From Methanocella_A sp049676595 (lineage in GTDB: Archaea; Halobacteriota; Methanocellia; Methanocellales; Methanocellaceae), in NCBI RefSeq assembly GCF_049676595.1, contig NZ_CP187259.1, positions 2,728,001 through 2,792,000 on the forward strand: a stretch of 64,000 bases of DNA, written 5' to 3'. This document shows, piece after piece, positions 8,719 to 18,571 of this stretch (within the stretch, counting starts at the first letter, position 1; each line of letters opens with the position of its first letter). Made by a program: the position numbers and the translations under genes. Below the pieces are notes generated by a model. The model did no database searches and had not been told where the DNA came from. It saw nothing but the letters and a program-made list of their open reading frames with translations.

Positions 8719-8939
8719 CGACATCTATTTTAAAAGGGCGATGGTTTGCATTGTATGTGCGCGAAGCGCACTGTGATGGCGTACTGGCCTCAACAAATCA
8801 TAACGATAAAATAAAAACTGTATTTTTACAACAAAGAACCGAGCGACTCGCTCAGGCCATAGTTTTCCCAGATCAGTTCCGACAAAAGAATAGTGGCTCA
8901 GGTATCGGTGGTCTGGTGTTACTGCCTTGCTCGGGTTTA

Positions 8940-9637
8940 CGTGGGTAGCACGAAGACACTAAACTATTTTTTTAGAGGGACACTAAAACACTAACACTCT
9001 AAGATGCACGGCTAAAACACGAACTGCACGAAATCACTATTAATCGACAAAATGCACGAAGGGCACGGTCTAAAAACACGAACAAGTGGCACGAATACCC
9101 AAAGACACCAAACTAAAACACAGTTGATGAAGAGGTTGCCATCGTTACCCGTATCCTGATTACGATTATTCTTGGAACTTTTGGGCAGATGCCAGATCGG
9201 TAAACACAACGTACACTACGGCCACGACGTACACGACGTTTACTTAGATTGGCTGGCTATCTGATCATATTCGAATAACGTCGTGTCCGTCGTGTACGTT
9301 GTGTCCGTCGTGTTAACCATTCCAGCATATCCGATACATTCCAGAAACGATTATCATTATATACGGGGTTCTCGACCTTCACAAATTCTAGAAACGACTA
9401 TATTGTACAGCCGCATGGCTGGAGTAGTCGTGGCAGGAGTAAGGCGATACGGTTGTTTGTCTTAACTTGGTGGCTTAGTGATTTCGCGGAACTTGTTCGT
9501 GTTCTTAAACCGTGTATTAGTGTCCTTCGAGCTTTAACCGGTGTCTTAGTGCAATTCGGGATTTAGCCGTGAACTTAGAGCCTTCGAGCACTTTGCGTCT
9601 CTCTAAAAAGGATTTTTGTGTCTTCGTGCTACCCACG
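8940..9637. repeat. Family C long inverted repeat
   Basis: The outer ends are perfect inverted copies: CGTGGGTAGCACGAAGACAC at 8940 and its reverse complement at 9618-9637. The arms (about 200 bp each) remain recognisably complementary further in, sharing words such as CACGGCTAAA and ACACGAACAAG, and are built from degenerate units of the type CACGAAGACACTAAA. The centre (about 9195-9320) has a second, nested inverted repeat made of CGACGTACACGACG-like words. No protein gene is credible here. From 9638 to 9824 I see nothing beyond a short family B-like word (CGCAGCGATCGTCTG near 9762). Confidence 0.75.
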
Positions 9638-9824
9638 AGAGCCCATGCAATGGCTGAGCACCCGGCAGCCCAACAACCACAAGCCAAACAAGCATGGGAA
9701 TACTGGACATCTGGGAATCTGTGACGCCACTTATAAGGGACTGAGTCTATTCGGCCATAACGCAGCGATCGTCTGCAGTTTTCGCCCTATTAAAAATTTG
9801 ATAATAAGTGATAGAGCTGGTAAT

Positions 9825-11030
9825 CTACCAGCCCATAACGTTCTTTATAGCTTCTTTAGTAGCGTCAACCTCGAGGGGCTTGTCGCACATCTTGATGACG
9901 GTCTCGGGGTCCTTGAGGAGGTGCCCGGTGGTCACGCAGACGACCCGCTCGTCTTTGGCGATGACGCCCATGTTGCGGAGCTTGATGAGGCCTGCGACGG
10001 AGGCGGCGGATGCCGGCTCGACGCCGATGCCTTCTTTCATGGCAAGCATCTTCTGGGCGGCCAGGATTTCGTCGTCAGTGACAGTCTCGGCGGCGCCGCC
10101 GGAGCTGCGGATGGCGTTGAGGGCCTTCACTGCGTTCACCGGGTCGCCGATCCTGATAGCGGTGGCGACTGTCTCAGGGTTGGACTCAGGGACGATGTCC
10201 TTAGCGCCGGCCTTGATCGCCTTGACGATGGGTGCGCTGCCTTCGGCCTGGATGGCGGTCATCATGGGTATGCGGTCGATGATGCCCAGCTTCTTCATCT
10301 CGTTGAGGCCTTTGTAGATGGCGGTGATGTTGCCCGCGTTGCCCACCGGCAGGATGATCCGGTCGGGGACTTCCCAGTTGAAGTAGTCCACGATCTCGAA
10401 GCCGATAGTCTTCTGGCCTTCCAGCCTGTACGGGTTGATCGAGTTGAGCAGGTAGATGCCGTACTCGATGCACATCTCCCGGACGAGGCGGAGAGCGTCG
10501 TCGAAGTTGCCCTTGATGCTGATGACTTTGGAGCCGTGCATCAGCGCCTGGGCAACCTTGCCCAGCGCCACTTTGCCCTGGGGAAGCAGGACGATAACAG
10601 GGATGCCTGCCCGGGCACCGTATACGGCCAGCGAGGCAGAGGTGTTGCCGGTGGACGCGCAGGCGACGCTCTTCATGCCGAGCTCGAGCGCCTTGGACAC
10701 ACCCACAGTCATGCCGCGGTCCTTGAACGAGCCGCTCGGGTTCATGCCCTCATGCTTGACGTGAGCATCAGCCATACCAATTTCTTTGCCAATAGCTTTG
10801 ATGTGATAGACAGGGGTGCCGCCCTCCTTCAACGAGACAGGCTCTCCGCTGACAGGCAGCAAAGCCTTGTACTTCCAGACGGATAAGGGCCCCTTCAGGT
10901 CGTCCCTGGTGAGCTTGATCTGAGAATAGTCGTACACGACGTCCAGCAGGCCGTCGCACTTAGGACAGGTATAAATGATTTCGTCCCGCGGGTACTTGGC
11001 CCCGCAACGAATACATTCGAGATGATACAT
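9825..11030 (-). CDS. thrC: Threonine synthase
   Basis: Converts O-phospho-L-homoserine to threonine with PLP. This 401-residue protein has an N-terminal zinc-ribbon-like segment (CIRCG then CPKC within the first 30 residues), typical of the archaeal threonine synthase class. The PLP lysine lies in PSGSFKDRGM, the phosphate-binding region in STGNTSASLA, and the later loop reads LPVGNAGNITAIYKG. I chose the ATG at 11030 (start MYHLECIRCG, GGAG upstream) instead of an in-frame start 12 codons earlier. Its pathway partner homoserine dehydrogenase lies 49 kb away (59985-60995), so the threonine pathway is not one operon here. Transcribed alone, divergent from the peptide transporter. Confidence 0.93.
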   Translation of the reverse strand: MYHLECIRCGAKYPRDEIIYTCPKCDGLLDVVYDYSQIKLTRDDLKGPLSVWKYKALLPVSGEPVSLKEGGTPVYHIKAIGKEIGMADAHVKHEGMNPSGSFKDRGMTVGVSKALELGMKSVACASTGNTSASLAVYGARAGIPVIVLLPQGKVALGKVAQALMHGSKVISIKGNFDDALRLVREMCIEYGIYLLNSINPYRLEGQKTIGFEIVDYFNWEVPDRIILPVGNAGNITAIYKGLNEMKKLGIIDRIPMMTAIQAEGSAPIVKAIKAGAKDIVPESNPETVATAIRIGDPVNAVKALNAIRSSGGAAETVTDDEILAAQKMLAMKEGIGVEPASAASVAGLIKLRNMGVIAKDERVVCVTTGHLLKDPETVIKMCDKPLEVDATKEAIKNVMGW

Positions 11031-11152
11031 GGAGTTCTCCGGACAATACAATAGTCCACAGCGCATTAAAGTTTTTGCTTGATCAGCAGGCGCCGGGAAT
11101 CAAGTTTTTTATGTCATTATATTAAAAAAGAATCGATCTTATGCCATATAAC

Positions 11153-11167
11153 GCTTATATATATAAA
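11153..11167 (+). promoter_or_regulatory. TATA-like box for the peptide ABC operon
   Basis: The sequence CTTATATATATAAAA is a strong archaeal TATA-box candidate about 115-130 bp before the ATG at 11282. It implies a leader of roughly 90 nt. Position inferred, not mapped. Confidence 0.5.
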
Positions 11168-11281
11168 ATTGGGCGATAAAACCGATAGTAATAAGTAACA
11201 TGAAGTTAGATATGGTAGTTTAGTTGTCGGTTGCTATAAAGAGGCATACTGGCATTTTTATTAACAAGAGAGGTGAAATTT

Positions 11282-12946
11282 ATGGATAAGCAATTTGGGA
11301 GGAAGTTTTCAGTTCTCCTTGTCTTACTTGTAGCCATTGTAGCTATTGTAGTTGCAGGATGTACTACCCCAACCCCCACACCAACTAACCAGACTACCGG
11401 ACCAATCACCATCGTTTCGATGGTGGCAGGCGAGCCGGAGTCCCTGGACCCCGCATATGACTACGAGTCCGCGGGCGGAGAGATTTTACAGAACGTTTAT
11501 GAAACCCTCGTCTACTACGAGGGCGCTGACGTAACTAAGCCCGTCGGCGTTCTTGCCAAGTCCTGGGAGATGTCCGAGGACGGCCTGACCTACACCTTCT
11601 ACCTGAAGGAGAACGTCACGTTCCACGATGGCACTGCCTTCAACGCATCCGCTGTCAAGTACACCTTCGACAGAGGCGTCATCATGAACCTCGACCCCTG
11701 GCAGAGCTGCATATCCCCGCTCCTCGCCGGCGGTCTGGACTACATGAACTCCAACCAGACCGATGCCGACCAGCAGGCTTACCTGGCGCTGGACACAGTA
11801 CACGTTGTCAACGAGACCACTGTCCAGTTCAAGCTCACGAAGCCCTACGGTGCATTCGTACCTGTGCTGTCCTTCTACGCAGCCTCGATCATCAGCCCGA
11901 CCTATGACCAGGCCAACGGCGGATACAAGGCCAACGAGGAAAGCGCCTGGATGACCTCCCACACCTGCGGTACCGGACCGTACGTCATGACTTCCTGGGA
12001 CCGCAAGGACAAGATTGTCCTCGACAAGTACGCCAACTACCACGGCACCCCGGCCGCGAACGACAAGGTCATCATCCGCTACGTAGACGACTGGAACACC
12101 AGGTTCCTCGCCATCAAGAAGGGTGAAGCAGACCTGATCTATGCTCCGACCACCTACGCCAACGACATCAAGAACGAGTCCAACCTCGTCCTCGAGACCG
12201 GTCGCGGCACCCTGTCGGTAACCTACATCGGCTTCAACCAGAAGGAGAAGGTCTTCCAGGACAAGAGAGTCAGGCAGGCCTTCATTGAGTCCTTCGACGC
12301 AGAGAGCTACCTGAACGATGTCAGCCTCGGCTACGGCAAGAGGGTAAACGGACCGATCCCAGAGGGTCTGCCCGGATTCAACGCGAACTTACCCTACCAG
12401 AAGTATGATCCCGAGCACGCAAAAGCCCTGTTACAGGAAGCCGGCTTCAACAAGAGCAACCCAACCACCATCGTGCTGAACTACAACGAGGGTAACGACA
12501 ACCGCAAGCAGGCATGCCTGATGCTCAAAGACCAGATCGAGAAGTACGACCTCGGCATCACCATCGATGTCCAGGAGCTCGACTGGCCGACCTACACTGC
12601 AAAGAACAGAGCAAAGGAACTGCCCATCTTCTACCTGGGCTGGCTGGCAGACTACCCGTCCGCTGACAACTTCATCGGACCATTCTGCTACTCTGAAGGC
12701 TACTATGCAGACAAAGTCTCCTACAAGAACGAGACCATAGACGCCATCTACCAGGAGGCTCTGTACGAGACCGATCCGGCTAAGCAGGCGGCAATGTACA
12801 CCGAGATTACGAACGGTGTTAACAATGACTCTGCTTACATCTGGTCGACTCAGGCAGTAGAGTTTGAAGTGCACACGAAGCAGCTCAAGGGCTATCAGTG
12901 GAACCCCATGGACAGCCACCTGCGCTACTTCACAATGTATAAATAA
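11282..12946 (+). CDS. dppA: Peptide/oligopeptide ABC transporter substrate-binding lipoprotein
   Basis: A 554-residue extracellular solute-binding protein of family 5 (SBP_bac_5). It has a signal segment ending in the lipobox VAGC, then a Thr/Pro-rich linker that would tether it to the membrane. Family-typical stretches include GEPESLDPAYDYES near the start and the WEMSEDGLTYTFYLKENVTFHDGT segment. The ATG at 11282 has AGAGGTGA 6 nt upstream; an in-frame GTG at 11273 falls inside that ribosome-binding site and is unlikely. First gene of a five-gene import operon. The ligand is most likely a short peptide, though family 5 proteins can also bind nickel complexes. Confidence 0.88.
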   Translation: MDKQFGRKFSVLLVLLVAIVAIVVAGCTTPTPTPTNQTTGPITIVSMVAGEPESLDPAYDYESAGGEILQNVYETLVYYEGADVTKPVGVLAKSWEMSEDGLTYTFYLKENVTFHDGTAFNASAVKYTFDRGVIMNLDPWQSCISPLLAGGLDYMNSNQTDADQQAYLALDTVHVVNETTVQFKLTKPYGAFVPVLSFYAASIISPTYDQANGGYKANEESAWMTSHTCGTGPYVMTSWDRKDKIVLDKYANYHGTPAANDKVIIRYVDDWNTRFLAIKKGEADLIYAPTTYANDIKNESNLVLETGRGTLSVTYIGFNQKEKVFQDKRVRQAFIESFDAESYLNDVSLGYGKRVNGPIPEGLPGFNANLPYQKYDPEHAKALLQEAGFNKSNPTTIVLNYNEGNDNRKQACLMLKDQIEKYDLGITIDVQELDWPTYTAKNRAKELPIFYLGWLADYPSADNFIGPFCYSEGYYADKVSYKNETIDAIYQEALYETDPAKQAAMYTEITNGVNNDSAYIWSTQAVEFEVHTKQLKGYQWNPMDSHLRYFTMYK

Positions 12947-12955
12947 GATGAACGG

Positions 12956-12988
12956 AAAGTGGCTGTTAGAGCATGTAACAGCCACTTT
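12956..12988 (+). terminator. Intra-operon stem-loop between the binding-protein and permease genes
   Basis: A perfect 13-bp stem, AAAGTGGCTGTTA paired with TAACAGCCACTTT, 7-nt loop, followed after AGCA by T6. It lies 9 nt after the binding-protein stop. Such a partial terminator or RNase barrier would let the binding protein be made in excess over the permeases, as is usual for ABC importers. Confidence 0.65.
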
Positions 12989-13029
12989 AGCATTTTTTGA
13001 GGTGGAATAAATCGAGAAAACGTGATGTT

Positions 13030-14043
13030 ATGAAGTTGAGAGACTACGTTATTAGACGGCTTCTATTACTGATACCCGTCCTTATAGGAATCACATTTAT
13101 TACGTTTACTCTATCACATATGATAGGAGATCCGGCTGCAGCGTGGGTGACCGATAAGACTACCGAGCAGAGACGTGCGATCATCATGGAACAGCACCAC
13201 CTGAATGATCCGCTGCCGATCCAATATCTATATTACATAAACGATCTTGTACACCTGGATCTGGGCAATTCGGCATCCGAGGGTGGACGAGCTGTAGCAG
13301 AATGTTTGGCACAGTACTTCCCGGCGACGCTGGAGCTGACGCTGGTAAGTATGTTCCTGTGCCTGGCGATCGGTATTCCGCTGGGAATTATCTCGGCCAT
13401 TAAGAAGGATAAAATTCCCGATCACCTGGTGAGGCTCTTCAGCCTTATTGGCGTATCGGTGCCCATTTTCTGGTTCGGCCTGATCCTGCAATACATATTC
13501 TATCTTCAGCTTGATTTGCTGCCACTCGGCGGCAGGCTGCCGTTAACCATGTCACCACCGCCCCACGTCACGGGGCTATTCCTTATCGACAGCCTCATGG
13601 CAGGACAGATCAACACCTTCTGGATTGTGCTGGTACACTTGCTATTACCTGCATTTTGTCTCTCCTTCACGTACCTGGCAATTATATCCAGAATGATGAG
13701 GTCCAGCATGCTCGAAACTATGACCCAGGACTTCATCAGGACGGCGAGAGCAAAGGGGCTCTCAGAAAAAGCCGTCATCTTCAAGCACGCGCTAAGAAAT
13801 GCGCTGACACCCACCACCACGGTGGCAGGCCTCGCCTTCGGTGGACTGCTGTCCGGTGCGGTGCTCACTGAAACGATCTTCATGTGGCCAGGCATTGGCA
13901 GATACTCTGTCAGGGCCATATCGTCGACGGACTTTGCCTCAATCATGGGGTTCACGTTACTAGTGGTCGTTATCTACGTGTTCACTAACCTGATCGTCGA
14001 CATATTATACGCATATCTGGACCCAAGGGTCAAGTTCGGGTGA
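13030..14043 (+). CDS. dppB: Peptide ABC transporter permease (DppB/OppB type)
   Basis: A 337-residue inner permease of the BPD_transp_1 family with about six membrane helices. The start YVIRRLLLLIPVLIGITFI is typical of DppB. The EAA loop that contacts the ATPase reads DFIRTARAKGLSEKAVIFKH. The ATG at 13030 is preferred; a TTG at 12997 would add 11 charged residues of low plausibility. It forms the membrane pore with the next gene product. The stop is followed within a few bases by the dppC start. Confidence 0.88.
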   Translation: MKLRDYVIRRLLLLIPVLIGITFITFTLSHMIGDPAAAWVTDKTTEQRRAIIMEQHHLNDPLPIQYLYYINDLVHLDLGNSASEGGRAVAECLAQYFPATLELTLVSMFLCLAIGIPLGIISAIKKDKIPDHLVRLFSLIGVSVPIFWFGLILQYIFYLQLDLLPLGGRLPLTMSPPPHVTGLFLIDSLMAGQINTFWIVLVHLLLPAFCLSFTYLAIISRMMRSSMLETMTQDFIRTARAKGLSEKAVIFKHALRNALTPTTTVAGLAFGGLLSGAVLTETIFMWPGIGRYSVRAISSTDFASIMGFTLLVVVIYVFTNLIVDILYAYLDPRVKFG

Positions 14044-14048
14044 TTACC

Positions 14049-14975
14049 ATGGCAGTCGAAACACAAGAAGTAATCACAGGGCAGAAGAAGAAAGGCTCGA
14101 TTATCAAGAACTGGTCCGACAAAAACGAGTCCAGGATCAAGGAGATCAGACACTCTATCAGGCTGTTCAGGAAAAGCCCTCTGGCAATGCTGGGCTTGTT
14201 GATCATCGTCCTGTTCCTGCTGGTGGCTATATTCGCCCCCTACATCGCCCCCTATGGCGCCGAAGAGCGCAACTGGAAAGAGCTCAAGCAGGCCCCGGGT
14301 GAAAAGCACATATTCGGCACAGACGACACGGGAGGAGATATCTTCAGCCGGATCTTATACGGCAGCAGAACCTCGCTATACATTGGATTCTCGGTCGTGT
14401 CGGTCGCCATCATCTTAGGAACGCTGGTCGGCGCCATTTCAGGCTACTACGGCGGAAAGGTCGACGAGCTGATGATGAGGATCACAGACATCTTCCTGGC
14501 CTTCCCAAGCCTTGTGCTGGCGATGGTCATCTGTGCTTTCCTGGGCAGGAGTGTCGAGAACGTCATGCTTGCTATGACGATAGTCTGGTGGCCGGCCTAC
14601 GCTCGCCTGGTAAGAGGACAGGCACTGTCGATCAGAGAGCGTAAGTACATAGAAGCTGCCAGAGCTATCGGAGCCAGCGACTTCAGGATCATCACGAAAC
14701 ACCTGGCCCCCAACAGCTTTTCGCCCATCATCGTGCAGGCAACCATGGACCTCGGTAACGTCATCCTGGTCGCTGCGGGTCTGAGCTTCATAGGCTTCGG
14801 CGCAAAGCCGGGCCAGGCAGAGTGGGGCAGGATGATCTCGGAGGGCGCAGCGTATATGCTGAACCAGCCATGGATGGCCACTTTCCCGGGACTTGCCATC
14901 CTGATCGTCTGTCTGGGCTTCAACCTGTTCGGCGACGGCCTGAGAGATATCCTGGATCCGAGGCAGAGAAGATAG
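14049..14975 (+). CDS. dppC: Peptide ABC transporter permease (DppC/OppC type)
   Basis: A 308-residue second permease. It has the DppC N-terminal helix after a charged cytoplasmic leader (FRKSPLAMLGLLIIVLF), the conserved periplasmic HIFGTDDTGGDIFSRILYG segment, and the EAA loop KYIEAARAIGASDFRIITKH. The ATG at 14049 is preferred over a GTG at 14040 that overlaps the upstream stop. It pairs with DppB in the membrane and is followed by the two ATPase genes. Confidence 0.88.
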   Translation: MAVETQEVITGQKKKGSIIKNWSDKNESRIKEIRHSIRLFRKSPLAMLGLLIIVLFLLVAIFAPYIAPYGAEERNWKELKQAPGEKHIFGTDDTGGDIFSRILYGSRTSLYIGFSVVSVAIILGTLVGAISGYYGGKVDELMMRITDIFLAFPSLVLAMVICAFLGRSVENVMLAMTIVWWPAYARLVRGQALSIRERKYIEAARAIGASDFRIITKHLAPNSFSPIIVQATMDLGNVILVAAGLSFIGFGAKPGQAEWGRMISEGAAYMLNQPWMATFPGLAILIVCLGFNLFGDGLRDILDPRQRR

Positions 14976-14987
14976 GAGGTTTGAACC

Positions 14988-15974
14988 ATGTCAGAAGTAT
15001 TAATCAGTATCAAAGGCCTGAAGACCAACTTCTACACTTATTCGGGTGTGGTCAAGGCACTGGACGGTATCAACCTCGACATCTGCAAAGGTGAGACGCT
15101 GGGCCTCGTGGGTGAGACAGGTTGCGGAAAGTCTGTAACAGCACTGTCGCTTATCCGGCTCATCCAGAACCCCGGCAAGATCGACGAAGGCAGTATTGTC
15201 TTTAATGGTAAAGATCTCCTGAAGGTTTCTGAAAAAGAAATGCGGACTATCAGAGGTAACAAGATATCAATGATCTTCCAGGAGCCGATGACCTCGTTCA
15301 ACCCGGTCTTTACCATAGGCAGCCAGATCGCTGAAGTCCTGATCCTCCACCAGAAGCTGGACCAGAAGGCTGCGTGGAAGAAGGCTATCGAAATGCTGGC
15401 CTTCACAGGCATACCAGCCCCGGAAAGAGTAGCGAACAGCCACCCGCACGAACTTTCGGGAGGCATGCTCCAGAGAGCGATGATTTCTATGGCGCTCGCC
15501 TGCAACCCGGCCCTCCTGATCGCCGATGAGCCGACGACCGCTCTTGACGTGACTATCCAGGCCCAGATCCTCGAGCTGATGAAGGATCTAAAGCAGAGGA
15601 TAGGCACGTCGATTCTGCTGATCACTCACGACCTGGGTGTAGTCTCGGACGTATGCGACAGGGTAGGCGTCATGTACGCTGGAACGATCGTCGAGCTGGC
15701 GGACGTCAATACGATCTTCTATAAGCCGTCGCACCCGTATACCACGGGACTAATAGGATCTATTCCTAAGATCAGCCAGACGGCCGGTCAGAAGCTGGAT
15801 ACCATCCCCGGTTCCGTACCTAACCTGATACAGCCACCCACAGGCTGCAGGTTCCACCCGAGGTGCAGCAAGTGCATGGATATCTGCAAGCAAGAAAAGC
15901 CGCTGCTGAAAAACATCGGAGCAGGACACTATGTGGCCTGTCACTTATACGATAACCTGCCGGAGCTGAAATAA
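14988..15974 (+). CDS. dppD: Peptide ABC transporter ATP-binding protein (DppD/OppD type)
   Basis: A 328-residue ATPase. Walker A is GETGCGKS, the signature is LSGGMLQRAM, Walker B is LLIADEPTTALD, and the switch His follows in LLITHDLG. The C-terminal oligopeptide-transporter extension carries the Cys cluster GCRFHPRCSKCMDIC, which in this family is associated with an Fe-S cluster. The start ATG has AGGAGGTT 6 nt upstream, the best ribosome-binding site of the operon. It overlaps the next gene by 1 bp. Confidence 0.9.
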   Translation: MSEVLISIKGLKTNFYTYSGVVKALDGINLDICKGETLGLVGETGCGKSVTALSLIRLIQNPGKIDEGSIVFNGKDLLKVSEKEMRTIRGNKISMIFQEPMTSFNPVFTIGSQIAEVLILHQKLDQKAAWKKAIEMLAFTGIPAPERVANSHPHELSGGMLQRAMISMALACNPALLIADEPTTALDVTIQAQILELMKDLKQRIGTSILLITHDLGVVSDVCDRVGVMYAGTIVELADVNTIFYKPSHPYTTGLIGSIPKISQTAGQKLDTIPGSVPNLIQPPTGCRFHPRCSKCMDICKQEKPLLKNIGAGHYVACHLYDNLPELK

Positions 15975-16948
15975 TGACGGAAAAACTCATAGAGATCAAA
16001 GACCTGAAGGTCTATTTCCCGATCCACGGCGGCGTGTTCTCGAAGACGGTCGAAAACGTCAAGGCAGTAGACGGGGTCAGCTTCTACATTAAAAAAGGCG
16101 AAACACTCGGTCTCGTAGGGGAAAGTGGATGCGGCAAGACCACGGTCGGCAGATCTATGCTCCGGCTGATCGAGCCGACAAGCGGACAGGTCCTGTTCCA
16201 GGGCGACGATATCGTGAAGTACAAAGCCAGGGAGATGCAGAAGCTGAGGCAGAACATGCAAATCGTGTTCCAGGACCCCAACTCATCCCTAAACCCCAGG
16301 ATGCTCGTCAAGGACGTCGTCGCAGAGCCCCTCATCATCAACGGCATGAAAAAGGGCGAAGAGCTGGACAAAAAAGTAGCCCAGCTTCTCGAAACGGTAG
16401 GCCTGAATCCGACTCACGCGAACAGGTATCCCCACGAGTTCAGCGGTGGCCAGAGGCAGAGAATAGGTATCGCCAGGGCTCTGGCACTTAACCCGAAATT
16501 CATCGTCCTCGACGAGCCAACGTCGTCCCTGGACGTATCAGTCCAGTCGCAGATCCTGAACAAGCTCGAGGACCTCCAGAGAGAATTGGGCCTGACATAT
16601 CTGTTCATATCCCACAACCTGATCGTGGTCAAGTACCTGAGTGACAGGGTTGCGGTTATGTACCTTGGAAAGATAGTCGAGTCTGCAAAGACTGACGACC
16701 TGTTTGCGAAGCCGATGCACCCCTACACCCAGGCGCTACTATCGGCCATACCGGTACCCGACCCCTCGATCAAGACCCAGAGGATCATCCTCGAAGGCGA
16801 TGTCCCGACACCGATCAACCCGCCCAAGGGCTGCCGCTTCCACACCAGGTGCAGGTACAAGATGGACATCTGCGACAAGGTCGAGCCCGAGTTCAAGGAC
16901 ATCGGCGGGGAGCATTTCGTGGCCTGCCACCTGACGGATAAAAAGTAA
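15974..16948 (+). CDS. dppF: Peptide ABC transporter ATP-binding protein (DppF/OppF type)
   Basis: A 324-residue ATPase, partner of DppD. Walker A is GESGCGKTT, the signature is FSGGQRQRIGIARAL, Walker B is IVLDEPTSSLD. The switch residue lies in LFISHNLIVV: Asn follows His where Asp is usual in many ABC proteins, a common DppF variant. The C-terminal Cys cluster is GCRFHTRCRYKMDIC. It closes the operon. Its stop is only 3 bp from the stop of the convergent TPR gene, so the two transcripts must share a very short end region. Confidence 0.9.
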   Translation: MTEKLIEIKDLKVYFPIHGGVFSKTVENVKAVDGVSFYIKKGETLGLVGESGCGKTTVGRSMLRLIEPTSGQVLFQGDDIVKYKAREMQKLRQNMQIVFQDPNSSLNPRMLVKDVVAEPLIINGMKKGEELDKKVAQLLETVGLNPTHANRYPHEFSGGQRQRIGIARALALNPKFIVLDEPTSSLDVSVQSQILNKLEDLQRELGLTYLFISHNLIVVKYLSDRVAVMYLGKIVESAKTDDLFAKPMHPYTQALLSAIPVPDPSIKTQRIILEGDVPTPINPPKGCRFHTRCRYKMDICDKVEPEFKDIGGEHFVACHLTDKK

Positions 16949-16951
16949 ACC

Positions 16952-18457
16952 TTAAATTTTTAAAAACTCTTTTTTCTTTAGCAGCATCCCCAGGTTACCG
17001 TGGGCTTCTTCCAGCCCGGGGTTGACGTTTAAGGCTTCCTTATACTCCACGATCGCAACGTCTATCAAGCCTTTTTTATCATACATCTCAGCAAGATAGA
17101 AATGCCCCAGGAAACATTTCGGATCGAGCCTGATCGCAGTCCGGTATTCGGCGATCGCCTCTTCTGCCAGATGCTTCTGGCTGTAGATGATCCCGAGGTT
17201 GAGGTGAGCTTCAGCCAGATCAGGGTTGAGCCGGGTAGCCATGTTGAACTCGTCGAAAGCCTCGTCCAGCCGGCCATTCTGGTACAATGCCTCTCCGAGC
17301 TTATTGTGAACCTTGGGGTCGTAGGGATTGATAGAGTTAGCCTCGATCAAGTTCTGGATCGCCTCGTCGATCTTACCCTTCTTGAGGCAGAGCGCGCCCA
17401 TAGAATAGTAGATTTCCGACTCCCGCACGTCTATAAGGGCCCGGTTGGCGTGACCGGTGATCATGCCCTTGTAGCTGAGGACCTGACAAAGCTCCAGGTG
17501 AGCGTCTGCATTGTCCGGGTTCAGGCGGATGGCTTCGTTTAGCGACCGGATAGCCTCGTCGTACTGCTCTTTTTTATGGAGGAGCTTGCCCAGGTAACAG
17601 TGGTATGCAGTGTCCGCAGGGCTGATCTCCACAGCCTTCCGGGCCATGATCAGAGCATCCTCCGCCATGCCTTTTTTCTCCAGCACGGACCCGAGGCGAT
17701 AGTAAAACTCCGCCGCCCCTGGATTCAGGGCGATGGCGGTCTTGTATTCATCCACTGCGTCCCCGTACTGGTTTTTGCTCTCGAACAGCATGGCAAGGTT
17801 ATAGTGGTAGTAAGGATTGTCAGGGTGGAAGGAGTTCACCAGCTTCAGCTCCCAGATCGCCTCCTCAAGCAGGTTCAGCTGCTTGTAGACATCGCACAGC
17901 AACAGATGGGCGGTCACGCTCTGGTAGTTGATTCGGACGGCATCCTGCAACTCGACGACCGCGTTTTTCAGCAGGCAGTTCTTGATCAGAGCTCTGGCAC
18001 AGAGATAGTGGATGTTGAAGTCGTCGGGGTTGACCTCCATCCCTTTTCTAAACTGGCTGACTGCGTCGCCATATGAGCCTTTTTTATACAGGGCATAGCC
18101 CAGGCAGACGTATACTTCGAAGTACTTTGCATCGATTTTGGTGCACTCCGTGAACTCGGCGATGGCATTGTCAAACTGCCCCTTTTTCAGGTGGCACTTG
18201 CCAAGCTGATAGCGGGTATGGAGCTTGCCGGGAGATTTCTGCCGGGCTGCCGAGTAGTAGCTGAAGGCCTGGTCAATTTCCCCGGAGGAAAAGTACAGAT
18301 CGGCGAGGGCAAGGTACGCAGGCTCGTAAGACTGGTCGATCTTGATACACTCTTTGAACTCTTCGATAGCCCTCTGTAGCTGCCCGTTTTTGACCAGCCG
18401 CTCTCCGTTATGGTAGTGAAGAACCGGCTTATTCAAGATAGACTCAATCAGGCCCAT
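16952..18457 (-). CDS. Tetratricopeptide (TPR) repeat protein
   Basis: A 501-residue protein made almost wholly of about 13 TPR units of 34 residues, with the A-x-x-x-Y/L-G-x-x-L and A-x-x-x-Y/F-x-x-A-I-x-x-x-P pattern throughout (for example AIRLNPDNADAHLELCQVL). The first 20 residues are non-repeat. No enzyme domain or signal peptide is present, so a cytoplasmic scaffold is likely. It ends convergently against the peptide transporter operon. The partner is unknown; the two small genes upstream on the same strand are candidates but are not tightly spaced. Confidence 0.85.
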   Translation of the reverse strand: MGLIESILNKPVLHYHNGERLVKNGQLQRAIEEFKECIKIDQSYEPAYLALADLYFSSGEIDQAFSYYSAARQKSPGKLHTRYQLGKCHLKKGQFDNAIAEFTECTKIDAKYFEVYVCLGYALYKKGSYGDAVSQFRKGMEVNPDDFNIHYLCARALIKNCLLKNAVVELQDAVRINYQSVTAHLLLCDVYKQLNLLEEAIWELKLVNSFHPDNPYYHYNLAMLFESKNQYGDAVDEYKTAIALNPGAAEFYYRLGSVLEKKGMAEDALIMARKAVEISPADTAYHCYLGKLLHKKEQYDEAIRSLNEAIRLNPDNADAHLELCQVLSYKGMITGHANRALIDVRESEIYYSMGALCLKKGKIDEAIQNLIEANSINPYDPKVHNKLGEALYQNGRLDEAFDEFNMATRLNPDLAEAHLNLGIIYSQKHLAEEAIAEYRTAIRLDPKCFLGHFYLAEMYDKKGLIDVAIVEYKEALNVNPGLEEAHGNLGMLLKKKEFLKI

Positions 18458-18571
18458 AAAGATTCCTCCGGGCGGTACCAGATCAACCGATCAATAAGCA
18501 ACGAAGGCTGTCTATTAATAGCTATTGGAATGTTCAGACGCGCCTTAAGCACGCTGAAGTAAGAACCATTC

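Noticed and set aside
8676..8948. A 90-codon open frame after the DUF835 sensor gene
   Set aside because: It begins on the terminator hairpin, has no ribosome-binding site and runs into the family C inverted repeat; composition is not protein-like.
9618..10886. Long open frame (422 codons) antisense to threonine synthase
   Set aside because: It is a shadow of thrC caused by high GC in the third codon position; thrC has all family motifs on the other strand.
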